From positions 51,137,187 through 51,201,186 of the forward strand of contig NC_088301.1 in the NCBI RefSeq assembly GCF_032854445.1: DNA of 64,000 bases, given 5' to 3'. Both the position numbers and the translations under genes were made by a program. Every line of letters begins with the position of its first letter. Within the stretch, counting starts at the first letter, position 1. Shown piece after piece: positions 42,901 to 56,400 of the stretch. The notes beneath the pieces are model-generated. The model was not told the origin of the DNA, made no database searches, and saw only the letters and a list, made by a program, of their open reading frames with translations. The stretch is from Liolophura sinensis. Lineage: Eukaryota > Mollusca > Polyplacophora > Chitonida > Chitonidae.

Positions 42901-45900
42901 ATCATATCCTCTGGACTTTGACACAAACGCTCTAACCATTAGGACTTCCAAATGGTCAGTTATAGTCAGGTAGATCATTATAAAATATCCTAAAGCTAAT
43001 CTAAGATGGTTGCCTTGTTTAGAAAATTATTTATCCGACGAAATAATGATAAATACTGGTGCTTTAAAGAGGACCAGAAAAGAAAATTAAAGAAAACTAC
43101 CTGGAACGCTCTCTGGTGATTTGTTCCGAGAATCATCCCCATCAATCTGTTAACAAATTGCAAGAAAACAAAAGTAGTATGTGCTGTAAAATAAGAAGGC
43201 ATTCAGGGAACATCAATAGCTCATTAGATTGAGCAGTTCATAAAACTGCATAATGCTACGTGAGGTGATACGTTTAAGTACTGTCTTCTAAACCAAAATG
43301 CAGTAGAATGACACAGTCATATACAGATATTAGTCTCTAATTGGATAAGATCTTCCATTAAATCAACAAGACAGACCAAAATTATTATACTGTCATAAGT
43401 ACGACTGTTTATTGTATGCATAAAGACTGCAGAGCAGCAACTTCATATGTTACAGAGTTGTAAATCATTGAGGTGGTAAAAGATGTCATTGTGGGCAGTG
43501 GTTTTATTTGAACGGCAATGTACCAAAGGTTCCTGCCTTGTAGCATTTGTTAGAGCCTGCGTTTTGTGTGATGATTTCAACTAACGTCACAAGTCATTAC
43601 TGCCAAAACTAGTGTGTCAAGCTTATTCCATCAAATGCCTTCACTTAAAGTTTATGCTTCATGACTGTGTCTAATTCCACCTTACATGCGGTCGCATATC
43701 CATTGTGTTGAATTAAATCTCCACATAGGATACATGAACAGCTGCAATCAAAGCGCAACTGAGAAACATATTTTTTATCAACAACTTATATTCTAGCATG
43801 GTACATGGTTTGAATACTGATTTCACTCATTTGTCTGGAAGATACCTCACATCTTTCCCACATCATTGAAAACTGCTGACTGCTTCTCTTTCCTGGACTC
43901 CATTCTATTTTCGGACTTCATATACTATCCTAGATCTTTGGTAGTTTGTGTTAAACATCATTTTGGGAATTGGCCTCGTAACAATTGACCTGGATTGTCC
44001 ATCTTGGTTGAAGAATGTATACATGCATATATTTGTATGCAATTTGCAAACTGCATTTAGCAATCTGTGTAATTGCAACCCTGTGAATGGCTGAGCAGAT
44101 GTTGAGGTATGGTAGTAAAAAAAATGTGGGGAGTGCGAGCACCAACTTTCTGGAGTGGTCTTTGACATGCAAATCACTACCCATGATTACCTTTCTGTGT
44201 ACTATGGGTGGTTGAGCAAATACTTAGCTGACAACAGTTACTGTTTATGGTTTAAAAATTCTGCCTGAGCCTAGGAAGGCACATGCATTGGCCAGTGTCT
44301 TCATGGCCATAGGCTGCTTAGTACTAATATACATGATCATGTGGAAAGCTTTCTACAGATGTGTATACCAGAGGTTTCTTTAGTACTAATATAGTAAGTT
44401 CAGGCCCGATTCATTCCTTGATACATTTTACGCCAGCAATAAGCACTGCTGTGAATGGTGAAGTGACGTGCTTTTATTGAAAGGAACAGGCAGCAGAAAG
44501 TCTGCTGCCTGCTTTCTGAAGCAGAAAGTTTTCTGTGCTATCAGAAAATACCAGTGCACACTAGACTAGGGAGCTAAAAATACAAAGCTTAACCTTCCAT
44601 TCAAGTATGTACATTTACAAGGGCAGACATATATTTCCATTAGGATCATTTCTTTGATTCTGATGCTGTGTGACGATCTTAATCTACTTAAATGCTACTA
44701 GTTTGTAGTAAATGCAGACCAGTGTGATGTATGATGTTTACAAGGGTTCTCGCTTTATCTACAAAGGGAAGCAAATCTTGCATCTCATAAAACACCAGTG
44801 GCCTCCACCTACGTGAATGACAATACTAGTCATTTCAATCACACTATTAAGTAATAAGGAACCTTACCTGGCAATATTACTCTGGTAGATAGCGAGCACT
44901 TCTGTTTTAGGAGTTGTTTTCCTTCCATCTGACATAACTAAAACTTACTATATGAAAGGAAGTGGACTGAATTCTGACTGACTAAAAGCAAGGAAGCTCT
45001 GTATGAATGAACATGTCTATACATGTGTCAATCAATTTTTTTTCACAACAGTTCATCTGATGTACTTCACATTTCATGAGAACTCAAGGAATTGCAGTGT
45101 ACAGTATTTGAAACATGTATATGTGTATTGCATGTGCACATTAGACAATGAAGACATCACATGAGGGTGTTTCAAAAGTAAGCTACAATAAGCTTAAATT
45201 ATTCTTTCTTGGACACCATTGCCCCAAATTCGGCTAAGAGCAAGGGGAATTTAGAAGAAATTCCATACCTCAACAGTTACCATGTTGACAGTACAATTCC
45301 CAACCCCAGGATCAAGACAAGTCACTGAAAAAGAATTATTCATTTATATTTATTTATTTATGTATTCATTTCATGGGCATTTTATTGTATTCATGGATAT
45401 TTCACTTATGTCACCGCAGCCAGTACGGTAGTGGGAGGAAACCGGAGAGAGCCTGGGAAAAACCCATGGCCATCCACAGGTTTCCAGCAGACTTTCTCAT
45501 ATATGGCTGGTGAGGAAACAAGCATGAGCTTGACTTGAACTCACAGTGATCACATTGATTGATGAGAGGCTCCTGTGTCATCCACTGAAATGTAGTGTGG
45601 AATAAGACACACAACACAAATCACAAGTGCAAGCAATATTTCTTGCTTTTAAATGTTCTCTCAATTTTCAATCCGCTCGTGCTATAAAGAAGCACAATTG
45701 CAATGTTGTAATTAAAACAACAACCATCTTTATTCTATGTAATAAAGACACTGTTTATACCTTTAGATACAAACTTGGACAATATATTTCAAAATGTATC
45801 ATCAAAACAGATACAATTTTCCTTTTTTTCTTCAGTTCAAAAGGATAGGCAGAAGTATACTTTACCTGGAGAACTGTGTTTAGCAACACCAAAATAGCCA

Positions 45901-48900
45901 GTCTCTTCTTTTAACTCTCTCACTGCTGTCTCTTCTGGTAGTTCGGCCTTATCTATAAGCCCTTAAATATACAATTATCACAAATAACTTAGGACCAACC
46001 TTATATCAAGGACAACAGAAATACCCAGCAACAATGTTATCTATAAAAGTGAAGATATAATTCTGAATGTAATGACTTTGGAGTAAATAAGTCTTGCTAC
46101 CAAAAAAAAGAAAAAGAGAAAAAAACAAGAAACAAACCAAACTATGCACTTATTTAATGATTCAGGGTCAAGTAGTTATAAACAATGCAATACAAACCAT
46201 GAAGTTAATGTTAATAACTTTGCATTTATCATACCTGCTGGGAATTCCAGTGTATAACCTTTTAATGGAGGTCTATACTGTTTAACAAGAATCACGCAGT
46301 CATACTTCAACAATCTTTTGAGGATCGGGATAATAACAACAGCTGAAAAAGCAACATTAAGTGCAGATCAGAATTTAACTAAAAGTTAGATTAACCAGAT
46401 CATAATTTCAAGTTGCTCTACTGATTGACAACAAACTGTTTGTACTGATCTAATTTCAACTGACTAAATATTTTATATTTATAGATTTAAGAATTCAACA
46501 ACTATCATTATCAATACAATATCATACCATCTGCTCCAATGCCTGTATTAGTTGTTCGATACACTGCTTCCCATTCCCTAAAATGTAAGGAAGATAATAT
46601 TTATTGTCATAAAACAATTGTAATTTATATGTTTTTTCTCTCATTACTATATACCTGAAAAAAATCCTTGTTCCCATAAAGCATAAGGCAAATTGCAGGG
46701 CAAAACAACCCAACATTTGTCCAACCAACCTCCAGATAAAAACTGGAAAAAAAGATATACATGTATAATACTTCATAATTACAGTTACAAGTATATGGCA
46801 TAAATTATTACAATGGTAATTTTTATACAGATGTGTATTGATGTTTTTATTCTTGATAACCATACCCAGTTTCAAAACTTGCAGTCCTTATTTTAATTTG
46901 TTGAACAGGGCTAAAGATAATGGCTCCCTAATTCTTGTTTTCTATCACATCACACTGAGAAATGTCTGAGCGATAGGTTTTTTGGCATGGCCCAGCAGTA
47001 TCATGATACTGGGTCTGGCTGATAAACAACTCGAACAACAAGAGTAGCTTTGCAAACCCTGTTATAAATCATGTTATCCTCTAAGACAATAACATAAATT
47101 TATAACACGGTTTGCAAAGCATAGAAAAAAAAAAAAATCCATTTCACATACTTGTAAGTACCCATTTCGTATTACTGCAAAAAACTTTTGGATGTTAAAA
47201 ATGTCTTTTTAACATTGTATTTTTTTCACTTCTGGATACATGACAAGGTACATTTAAATGAAGAGTATAATTTTTTGGACAATGACAAAAGATATGGCAA
47301 AAAAAAAAAAAATCTGTTTTATTAAGAACTCCTCTACTTTATGCATACTTTGCAGCTTTGGTCAGAATCATTCAGAAATTATGAACATAATGGGAAAGCG
47401 GGAGCAGCTTTTGGCTCAAATTAGCACGCTCTCCCTGTTTTTGACAGCTATCAACGTTGACATTGCCATACCACACTACCTAGAAACTAGGAAAACTGTA
47501 GTTTAAAACCATTTTATGCCCCAAAAACAAAGCTCAGAAGTTTGTTTTGTACTTTTATATGCTAGGCCACATCAAATACCGATCCTATGAAATAAAATCA
47601 AGTGTTTAATGTATTCTTTTAATGTTACTGGCAATATTTGTCATCCAGATTGAGAATTACGGTGTCTCAGGAACTCAAGAAGGTTCACAACAAATACAAC
47701 TCTCAAGGCTTTTCATGAGCCTTGAACGTCAAATGTTTTTAAGAACCTGTACAAACCCTATTGTAAATATAATATCATGACTTATTAATGTACTGTCAGA
47801 CTCACCGCTGTTGACCAGTTGGATCCTTATATGTTATTTTGTTCAAGGACAACCATTTTCCATGCGAAATTTCCTGGATAAACAGAAGTGCACAATGTAA
47901 ATACAATGAGAATTCTCTATTCTTTGTGTTAATATATAACATATTTTGATGACACAGTCAAAACTAATGATTATACCCTTAAAATTACATTTGTAAGAAT
48001 ATCAACTAAAATTCATTTAATGTGCATTAACCATTGTGAAAATGTAAAAAATAAAACATAATACTGAAGGCAACCCCTGCAATTGTTAACCATTCCTGTG
48101 GCTAGCCCCACATATATAAAAGGTTTTCTAATATTATAATGGAACCCTTATGACAGATCTTGACGACTGGTATTAAGATTCATTTACAAACAGGCAAGCC
48201 ACTGGATAAGAGTCTGCTGGTAACAAATACTACTATATGCAGAAAAATAACGCTGAATTCTGCATAAGAAATAAACTTAACTTTAAGATAACCTGTACTA
48301 TATTAGCTTTTTGCAAGTAACACATTTTGCTTGATTCTGATTGATTCATACACCTGAAAGGGCCACTTTATAGTTTTTGGAAAAACTTACATTTACTTAC
48401 ATCATAATGATCATTGAATTTTAAGGCCTTAATGTGCTTCAGAAAGGGCATTTTTAAATACTTAACTTTAAGTGAAATACAGTATTCAAAATTTCCATCT
48501 GGTGTTAAGTGCTAATGATTAAACACAGCTGTGACAAACATGAACAGAAACGAAATGCCTGCATCATACAGTGCCTGTTGATGTTTTTTTTTAAGGATTC
48601 GACTTTATATGTTAGGTGTGGGATTGGCTTGTCATGCATCATCCCGCAACATCATTAATGTTCCAACATTCGTTGTGGACAAGAGTTTCTTGTGGTATGT
48701 CTGGCCAAGTAATGCTGATCGAGTATAGAGCAACTTTATGCACTCTCCCAACAGTCACTGTGACAATGCAGAGAAGGTAAGTGTAAATATATTCCAGACA
48801 TACATTGGAGAGAGGGTTGTTCAACAGAAATTTTCAGGGAAGAAACTGAAAAGGGGGAAAGTCTACTAAGTGAAGTGTTCAGGAAGAGGGGGACTAAAAA

Positions 48901-49565
48901 GTATTCTGGTGGTGATAAGGTGGGTGGGGGGGGGGGCTATAGGAGATGGTGCTCAATTTTCCGACAACACCCACAACAGTAACACGAAGTTGACTAGCAA
49001 GATACAATTCTAGGGACAAGTTTAAACCTTGTAGTGCAACTGGTATCAATTAGTTAGTAACCAACCTCTTGTTTAACAATTCACACTTCGTGCCTTGATT
49101 TGGTTTTCTGGACATGGGACTGTACATGTTGATGTTGTTACAACTTTAACACAGGTACGGGGAAATCTTCACTTCAGTGAATGAAAAATCAAACGTGAAT
49201 TTTATCGTAGAGTGTGTCCTATCTTCGATAAGCAACTGTGGTACCCTTCAAACAATCGTAAAAGACTTCTTTTAACCTCTTAACAACACTTAACGACTGA
49301 AAGTTGAACGCTTCGCTGTTGTTAAACCCCACTGTACATCCACGCGCAACCTTCCCAGAAGTGATGTCATTGGTGGAGAGTGGCTATCTATCTGCGGACG
49401 TCAGCGGGAATGGCCGAACATACACGCACAGCACGTACATGTGTACAACGGTTACTCCAACGCATTTTTTTTTAGACTTTTCCCTTCACATATTTGTAAT
49501 TACATATGTACCACTTTTCTTACCGTTTTCTTAACTGCAGAAGAAATGTATAAGCCTAACTTCAT
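39902..49565 (-). CDS. NUDT5: ADP-sugar pyrophosphatase (Nudix hydrolase, NUDT5 type)
   Basis: Ten exons, all with GT/AG borders and matching phases: 49565-49524, 47873-47806, 46577-46528, 46342-46235, 45961-45866, 45324-45269, 43146-43101, 42304-42296, 41494-41441 and 40026-39902. They give 217 residues, close to the roughly 219 of vertebrate NUDT5. The Nudix box GX5EX7REUXEEXGU is complete, from the Gly of LEFPAG across GLIDKAELPEE to RELKEETGY. Family landmarks flank it: GKWLSLNKITYKDPTG, ILVKQYRPPLKGY, CLDPGVGNCTVNMVTVE and VVVDARVYSYAIAM. The family hydrolyses ADP-ribose and related ADP-sugars with Mg2+, in cytosol and nucleus. Exon 1 (MKLGLYISSAVKKT) is the least certain part: it was chosen because it carries an ATG, a GTAAGA donor and the right phase. 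The 9-nt exon is discussed separately. Confidence 0.9.
41640..41825 (+). repeat. SINE-A with internal deletion, in NUDT5 intron
   Basis: Head GGGCCTCCGTGGCTCAGTTG and tail ATAAATAAATAAA are present, but about 80 bp of body (the AACCTGCGGATGG to CCGCCGTCGT part) is missing at GTGGGAAAAGTCTAAGTG. TATACCATACAC (41628-41639) and TATACCACACAC (41826-41837) form a 12-bp target duplication with one difference. Confidence 0.88.
42296..42304 (-). other. NUDT5: Candidate 9-nt microexon of NUDT5
   Basis: ATGAGACGG lies between a strong acceptor (TTTTCTTTTCAG) and a donor (GTAGGT). Including it adds Asp-Glu-Thr between SVP and EFIEV without changing frame. Leaving it out also keeps the frame. Confidence 0.55.
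42685..42945 (-). repeat. SINE-B-like subfamily copy in NUDT5 intron
   Basis: Shares CATTATACTGACACCAGGCC, AACCAGTCTGGTTTCC and GCCAAGCAAGACAG with the copy at 51875-52195, and more distantly with SINE-B. It ends near CGCTCTAACCATTAGGACTT, a tRNA-like head on the minus strand. Confidence 0.65.
43510..43990 (+). repeat. RT1 3'-part, copy 4, in NUDT5 intron
   Basis: Matches 5255-5725 on the same strand (TAGCATTTGTTAGAGCCTGC, AACTAACGTCACAAGTC, ACTAGTGTGTCAAGC, TGCAATCAAAGCGCAACTG). Covers the last coding part and the 3' noncoding end. The reading frame is broken. Confidence 0.75.
45390..45585 (-). repeat. SINE-A, diverged, in NUDT5 intron
   Basis: CATGGATATTTCACTTATGT, GGGAGGAAACCGG, AGCATGAGCTTGACTTGAAC and GATGAGAGGCTCCTGTGTCA follow the reverse SINE-A order. 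Head lost. Confidence 0.75.
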
Positions 49566-51874
49566 CAGTTTGTAAGTATCGTAGTATTTGAACTGAATTT
49601 GTAACTTCGCCACGGTGCTAATTTGTTTTGTCATTGATGCACGCATTGACTTTGTTACCTTTTACGTTCCTAACCTTTTGAACATCGTTCATTTTATTTT
49701 ATTCATCAACAGTCCGTGAAAAAACGAATTATCCCAAACACAAGCACGTGTACAGGATGTTGTGGGGACAATTAACAGTACATATGCACACAAGTTTTTT
49801 ATTTTAATGTATGTCTTTTTCAAATACGCATTGAGAACATGAATAAATTATGCGATAATTTCTTAAAGGACGTAGTCTTATTATCGACATGATCCAAGTT
49901 TAGACCTACCAGTGTTTTGCATTTTTATTTTTTGACTTCTGCATCACAAGTGAAATGTATAGCTTGGCATGCAGATAGGCCCACACGGTGATGATCTGTG
50001 CTAGATATGCGCCCAGAAGTCGTTATATAGGCCTAGTCCTTTTCTAACAATGTGACAACTATCAAATCAGAGAGAACTAAAAACACAGTAAAACCTTGAG
50101 TCAGAGCTGTACGTGTACTGTTAATTGCATGAGCTGTTAAGCTAGTTGTACAGTTAGTCATATGGGTTAAGGTAGCTAAAGAAAAAGGAATTCACTTGTA
50201 ACTGTAAAAGGACTTCATTAGGTATGTGAAGGATAGATGTACTCATGCATTTCTAGTATATTTAGTATATTTAGCCTACTGCCTCGAAGAACACAAAAGC
50301 ACCATTTTTTATCTTATAGCCTAAATTCATGTATCATATAAATGGTAATACATGCATCTTATTTAGTGCAAGACTTTTGCCAATGTTTGCCATTTAGTTA
50401 AAAGTGTTGCCTAGAAAATTTGAAGAGACTGAATGCTAACCAAAATTAAGGGATAAATAATTTGATCTGGCTACATGCACAACCTCTGTGTACACAAGGT
50501 TATGTCCATAGCTTGCTACATACAAAACGCCCAAAAAATGCATGTAATGCAGTGAATAGGCAAAAAATTAGAGATGCTTGATTAGAGAAGAAAAACTTTA
50601 ATAATTTAACAACTTTAACAATTTTACTATAAAGACAACATAATGATAAATATAATACTTTACTGTAGCCGTGGTAGTTGCCTGTAAAATGATCAGACCT
50701 GATACTTTCAAAATGAAGAAAACACAAGGTTTGAAACTCTTGGGCCCTGTGCCTTTAGATAAACATATTAAGGACAATAAATGGCACATGTACAGCAAAT
50801 TCAGTTAACAGTTAATTGCAACAGATATGTGTGTATAAATGGTGGGGGTACACTGTGCAGAGAAATCCCAGTAACTGAGCATTTTTGCCCAAAATATAGC
50901 TCAAATTAGCAGAGACGTTTCTGTATATAAGGAGCAACTCAGCTCACTTGAGGTACCCAAAATATGGGAATTGAAATGTTTCCAGGTGAGGAATGGTGCA
51001 AAAAACATTTCATATATTTAGTTTTGTAAGATTGTAAGACTGTTGAGAATGCAAATAAACAAGTATGAGTGAATATAATATCTGGATGTTTAAAGACCAT
51101 CTTTAAGTATGAAAAATGTAAATATATGATCAATCAATCCTGCACACATAGCTGTCATGGTGGATATGGAGGCTGTAGATATTAACTAGGGAATAATCAA
51201 GTTATATCCACATCCAGTGTGTATATGCAAGATGAAAACATTTCATTATTAAACACTTGTGGAGATTAACATAAGTGTGCTGCATGTAATAGCACTTATT
51301 TAGCATATAACTTGGCTAGTATTGTATTTCAAATACATGAAACAAACAGTTTGGAAACACCAATATTCCAGCCATCAGAGTATATCCACTTGATTTTAGC
51401 ACTAAATAGGTTTTTAGCTTGAAGTTAAATACAATATTGAATTACTGAATTTAAGTTATTGACATATAAATGGTTACCATTTGAGGATCTTAAATGTTAT
51501 TTTTATATTTTTTCAAACATGAAATACTGGTATAAAATTAACATAGATGCACACAAGTGCTTTCTAATAAATACTATAGTACATAACAGGCACCAAGTAC
51601 AAGAAAGTGGTTGAATACACACATTTAAGATGGCAAGACAGGGATTCGCTTGATTTACTAGCACCTTGGCCTTGCAGCTGGGAGCTGCGCTCCCTAGTAA
51701 GCTTTCTTTAGTGATAAAAAGATAGTTCGAAGAATTGTACATGTATTATTAATAATGTCTGAAAAATTCACCACAAAAATATTTTCCGTGAAGTTGTGTA
51801 CCTCAGCGCTGTACATGAATAACAAGAAATTTATTGAACAAAAGATGTGTAGTATGTATAGGCCCATATGTATG
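49566..51874. other. Upstream region of NUDT5; no gene recognised
   Basis: Spacer between the two head-to-head genes. Short frames at 50500-51133 and 51503-51742 show no motif. Any 5' UTR exon or promoter of NUDT5 should lie at its left end. Confidence 0.45.
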
Positions 51875-52195
51875 CTTGGGGTTTAACGTAGTACTTAACA
51901 ATTTTTCAGTCATATGATGACGAGGAGTCATTACGTGTGTGTACATATACTGTGTCTTCTTGTGACGTTATGTGTCCATGCCGCTAAAGTGCTGCCGCCA
52001 CTGAAGTATCGTGCCGAAGGCACCAGACATGACACCCCATCCAGTCATATTGTACTGACACCAGGCCAACCAGTCATGTTTCCTTGATCTAACCCCTCAA
52101 TGCTGAGCACTAGGCAAGGCAGCGGCGAGTACCATTTTTAAGGTCTTTGATATGACCTCACATGGGTTTGATCTTGGGGTGTCCAGGTGTTTTAT
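51875..52195 (-). repeat. SINE-B-like subfamily copy
   Basis: TTGGGGTTTAACGTAGTACT and the TCAGTCATATGATGACGA block match SINE-B. The middle (TGACACCAGGCCAACCAGTC) matches the subfamily copy in the NUDT5 intron. The head is degraded. Confidence 0.75.
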
Positions 52196-53380
52196 GCTGT
52201 TAAGACTGTTTTCACTTTAATATTTAAGACAAAAGTCTCAAAATTTATAGATGGATGGATGGACTGAAGAAACTGGGCTAAGCATATGGATAGCATCTCG
52301 CCTTATCTCTGACAAATATAAATATAATTGATAAAAGCTACAGTAGATCTGAGTGGGAGGCGATAAAACATGTGACCTCATTGGACAAGGACCCAGACAT
52401 ACCAGAGAGGGGATTCACAGATGTACGGAAATGTTTTCAGATCCAACACTGGCTATTTGAAGTCACTTTATGTGATTGTAAGCACATAATATGTATTAAT
52501 GCATGTAATGGGAATGTTCCCTTTTCCTGGGCAGGTCTCATTTATCAGAGTAAATTAAGTGACTTTATATATAGGCCAATATCGGTACAGGTAAAAACCT
52601 CATACAATATAGAGAAGAAAATGTAGTGTTACTAATCACAGCCATACAGAGCTAGCCTATGCATTGACATCTGTAATAATAGCTAAGTTGAACTTAAATG
52701 TAACTTTACAAAAGCAGCCAGCTGAAAACCTTTTTACAACTTCACTCTAACAGTCATCTGGGTGAAAATTCCTAGTCGTTTAAAATTAGCGAGAACAATT
52801 TTCTGACTGTGGACAAGCACACAAGTAACATAACACCGTCACCTGTTGAATGTTTTTTAGACGGGTTTAAAACATTAACGGCTACATATTTGCGGAGTGT
52901 GTATAACTTCCGAAATGACCCATATATATTGGTTAAGTTTTTTTTTTTTGAAGATGAGTATACTTATTCATTTATTATTATTATTAGTTGTCATTATTTT
53001 TCTTTTTTTTTATCGCACTCTCAAAGCGAATATGGCTGAGATCGGCTCAACGAGACGTTCTGGCCATGTGCGTCATTTCAATGTGTTATATCTGTTGTCA
53101 GATCCAGTGTACAAATTTTCTCAAGATTTCGTACAAGAGTGAATCACATTCCATGGGGCAATGGCTATGAGAGTGATCTCCCCTTGTCTAACTCTTTTGT
53201 GGTCAACCTCTGACCTCTTTGTTGTGTTTACCGACGTTGGGAGGGATGTTTAGACAGAAGCTAGCCGGTGTTGAAATTCCAAGCTAACTGTTAAAAGATA
53301 CCCAAGAAAATCGGCACAAACGTCAACCAAATGCAAAACTTTGGTGAAAAAGAAACAACAGTTTAGTTAAAGGTTCAACG
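52196..53380. other. Upstream region of the C12orf56-like gene
   Basis: No exon recognised. Poly-T tracts near 52939 and 53005. The proximal promoter should be at the right end, but no TATA-like box is obvious. Confidence 0.45.
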
Positions 53381-53422
53381 ATGGTTTCTGCATGGCGCGC
53401 AATGCTGGTGGAGACGTGCTGA
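53381..53422 (+). promoter_or_regulatory. Overlapping upstream ORF
   Basis: An ATG at 53381, 11 bases before the main start and in another frame, opens 13 codons and stops at TGA 53420-53422 inside the main frame. Its context (ACGATGG, A at -3) is better than that of the main ATG (TGCATGG, T at -3), so it could reduce translation of the main frame. Confidence 0.5.
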
Positions 53423-56400
53423 TAAAAAAGAACAGTAAGCTAGAAGTCTTTCTCAAGAAAGCACTGCCCGAAAGAACATTTGAGAGAATCCGCGGTTACG
53501 AATCCTGTATTGTTGTTTCGGAGACTGAAAACAAGGCATTCAAGTATGTCATCCTTGGAGATGAGTGGATATACTTGACTGAAAATCCCGCAAAGACAAT
53601 CCAACAGTCCGTTTGGTTGGGAGATGTAATTTCAGTAGACTTGGTAAGGAATGGGCCGCCTCATTTGTTTTAATCCACGTTTATTATTTTCTTTGCATCA
53701 GAGGCGCTGACCAACGATCAACAAGATTAACGTTTTACAACATCATAAATTGATACGCATAATGATATGTATTTGGTATTTTTAATCCGGACATGTGAAA
53801 GAAGACTACTGCATGATCTTTCTAACAGCACAGTTAAATCGGATATTTGTATACTTTCAACGCTAGTCATATACAATCATCAGTGTGACTGTGTATTATA
53901 GAGATTTATATCACAGAGGCTTGTATCCATTTGGGTTCACTCAACAGGGCACTCAGTGGTTATTACTGATGGGTAGTTTTTTTTACTGCATATTAAATCA
54001 TCTGGGATGCAGCTAAATCAGAACTCATTATATGGCACTAATATAAAATCTGTTAAGTTACTCAAACAGGGTTAAAAGAAATGGAATAAACAAATTACCA
54101 TTTGTGTGTTATCATTATTTCTACATGGATATCTTTGTAGTGTGCAAATAGGTTTGTATATCATTTCATATAGATGGATTAATGTGTTAGTGATGAGAAC
54201 AGGCCTCTCTTGTTTAAAACATAACTCTATCTTTGACTGGGACATGGACCAAGGGTTTCTCCCATGTGATACCTGGTGTGGCATCTAGCCCAGTGCTATG
54301 CATGGCTCTGACTACGTAGAACTTATCTCTTCCACACGGGAAATTTCACAGACCTTTACAAGAGAACAAGTTCTGATTCCCAGCATCGCTAAACATCTTT
54401 GAACAGCAACCCAGCTGTTTAAACTTTTGAATCAAACAAGCTGCGAAAACATCCACCATGTTTTGAGTTTGAATCTTTACCAAGCCCTGGCAAGGTATGT
54501 GCTGACTGTTCAAAAAATTTTTCCAGTGTTAGATGTCTTTTTGTTGTGAATTTATTTGCTATTCAGTTGTTTTGGCCTTCGTAAATGTTGGTTCTCTAAA
54601 CATTGGATTTTGTTATCAACAGTTGTCAGTTACAGCCAGCACATAACTTGCCTGAGGTTCTTAACACGAAACAGATGTATGTCAGTTGAACTTCTTGATC
54701 CAAAATTCTCAATGACTGGGTTGTTGTTAACAGAGGGTATATCTTGACATCTTTGAAACATGGATTACTTGGAGATTCAAATTATTCCAACATTGGGATG
54801 GACTTGAGTTATAAAGGTTTGTGGAATTTTCCCGCTTGGTGAAATACACCCACAAGACAATCTATACCTACCATGTTAGCATAGCATAGCTTGATGTGCT
54901 ATGTGGCATCAAGCATGCCCTGAGGGGAAGTGTAAGGATGACTGTGTTGAAACTGATTGACAGCTTTGCTGATAATGCTGTGGTCAAATTTAGATGATTT
55001 CCAGCATATTAAAGTGCTTCTCTAGTTCTGTTAGGGCTAAGAGGTGGAAATTATTGGATGTAAAGCCTGTGGAACAGATACCACCATCACTCTAAAGCAA
55101 TAACTCAATATTACTGACGAATTCATTCCTCAAAATCTTCGCAATTTTCCATAAAATATGCCTAGTATGACATAATGATATTCATTATTTGACCTTAAGT
55201 CAAACAGATATGACACTGAGTAAAGCAAATACCCAGATGACATCAGGAATGTTCGAAAATACTGCAGCATTATGTGAGTTCACTCCAGTCACAACAGAAA
55301 ACTTTTGTTTCTGTTTTATCCTCCAAAACTTACATTTAAAGGATCTAATAGACTGCATTGGTTTTTTCAGTATAGGAAAGCAGTTCAGTCTATCTCAATC
55401 CTTATCATTTAAACTTGGTTGCTTTAAAGACACAGAGATTTTTTGCCTGAAGTAGCTCTCTAACATTTTATTGTTCTTTTTTTTTTTTCTTTATGCATAA
55501 GTATTAACATTTAGAAAGCAGGAGTACATGTGGAAAGCCACAGTTGGAGAAGTTTAATTTTGATATCACTGCTTCGGTGGCCTAATGGAGTGTCCTGCAC
55601 GAATTCACGAGACACGGGGACCCGGGTTCAAACCAAAAATGTTGGTGCCTCGCATGGTGCTCAACACTCAGAGGTTAGAACAAGGAAAATGTCAGTATAA
55701 TGTCACTGAGTGCAGTGTTGAGGCTGGTATCTTCATATTGATGTTACATTGGTAGCAACCATGAAATTGTTAAGTAGGACAAAAAACCCAAAGCATAGTT
55801 ATTAATTTGATATCTGTGCCAGTACATATTTATACTGGGAGATATTTGTTTTTTTAGATGTTTTTTTTTTATAAACCTTTGTCCCTTTTTGTTTAATTTG
55901 AAATGATTCTATTTTCATTTTGGAAACCATACAGTTTTATTGATTTCTGGTTTAAACATGTTCACACCACAACTTGGCTGAAGTATTACTGATTTGGTAT
56001 AGGCATGATCATTTATTCAAGAAGGAAAAAGAAACAAAAGAAAATAGAAAGGAGATGGACGCTTACAGTTGCTTTCCGTTTAATAACACATTAATAAGAT
56101 ATTCCCTTTGATTGAGCTGATGTCCTGTTCATGCTGGTTTCCTCTTTGGTCGTAAGCGAGAAGGTCTGCCAGCAACTTTCAGATTTTTTTGGCTATCACC
56201 TTAATGCTGGCAGCCATACAGTGAGTGAAGTATTCTTTAGTAAGGCATGAAACACAAATCAAATGAAGGTTTACATTTTTCTGTGACCTTTACTGCATTA
56301 TATATAAAGGTACATGTGAAGTAAGAGTTACTGTTACATTGTCTTTTGGTATTCCTCAAGTGACTCTTTCCTCAAGTGGGTCACATTAAACTACGTTCAC

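Noticed and set aside
44878-44935. Exon-like stretch with splice borders in a NUDT5 intron
   Set aside because: The flanking exons 45324-45269 and 43146-43101 already join in phase and match the family without it, and its translation does not fit the family.
53220-53391. TATA-type core promoter of the C12orf56-like gene
   Set aside because: No convincing TATA box or initiator was seen at a usual distance from the ATG. Transcript data would be needed.
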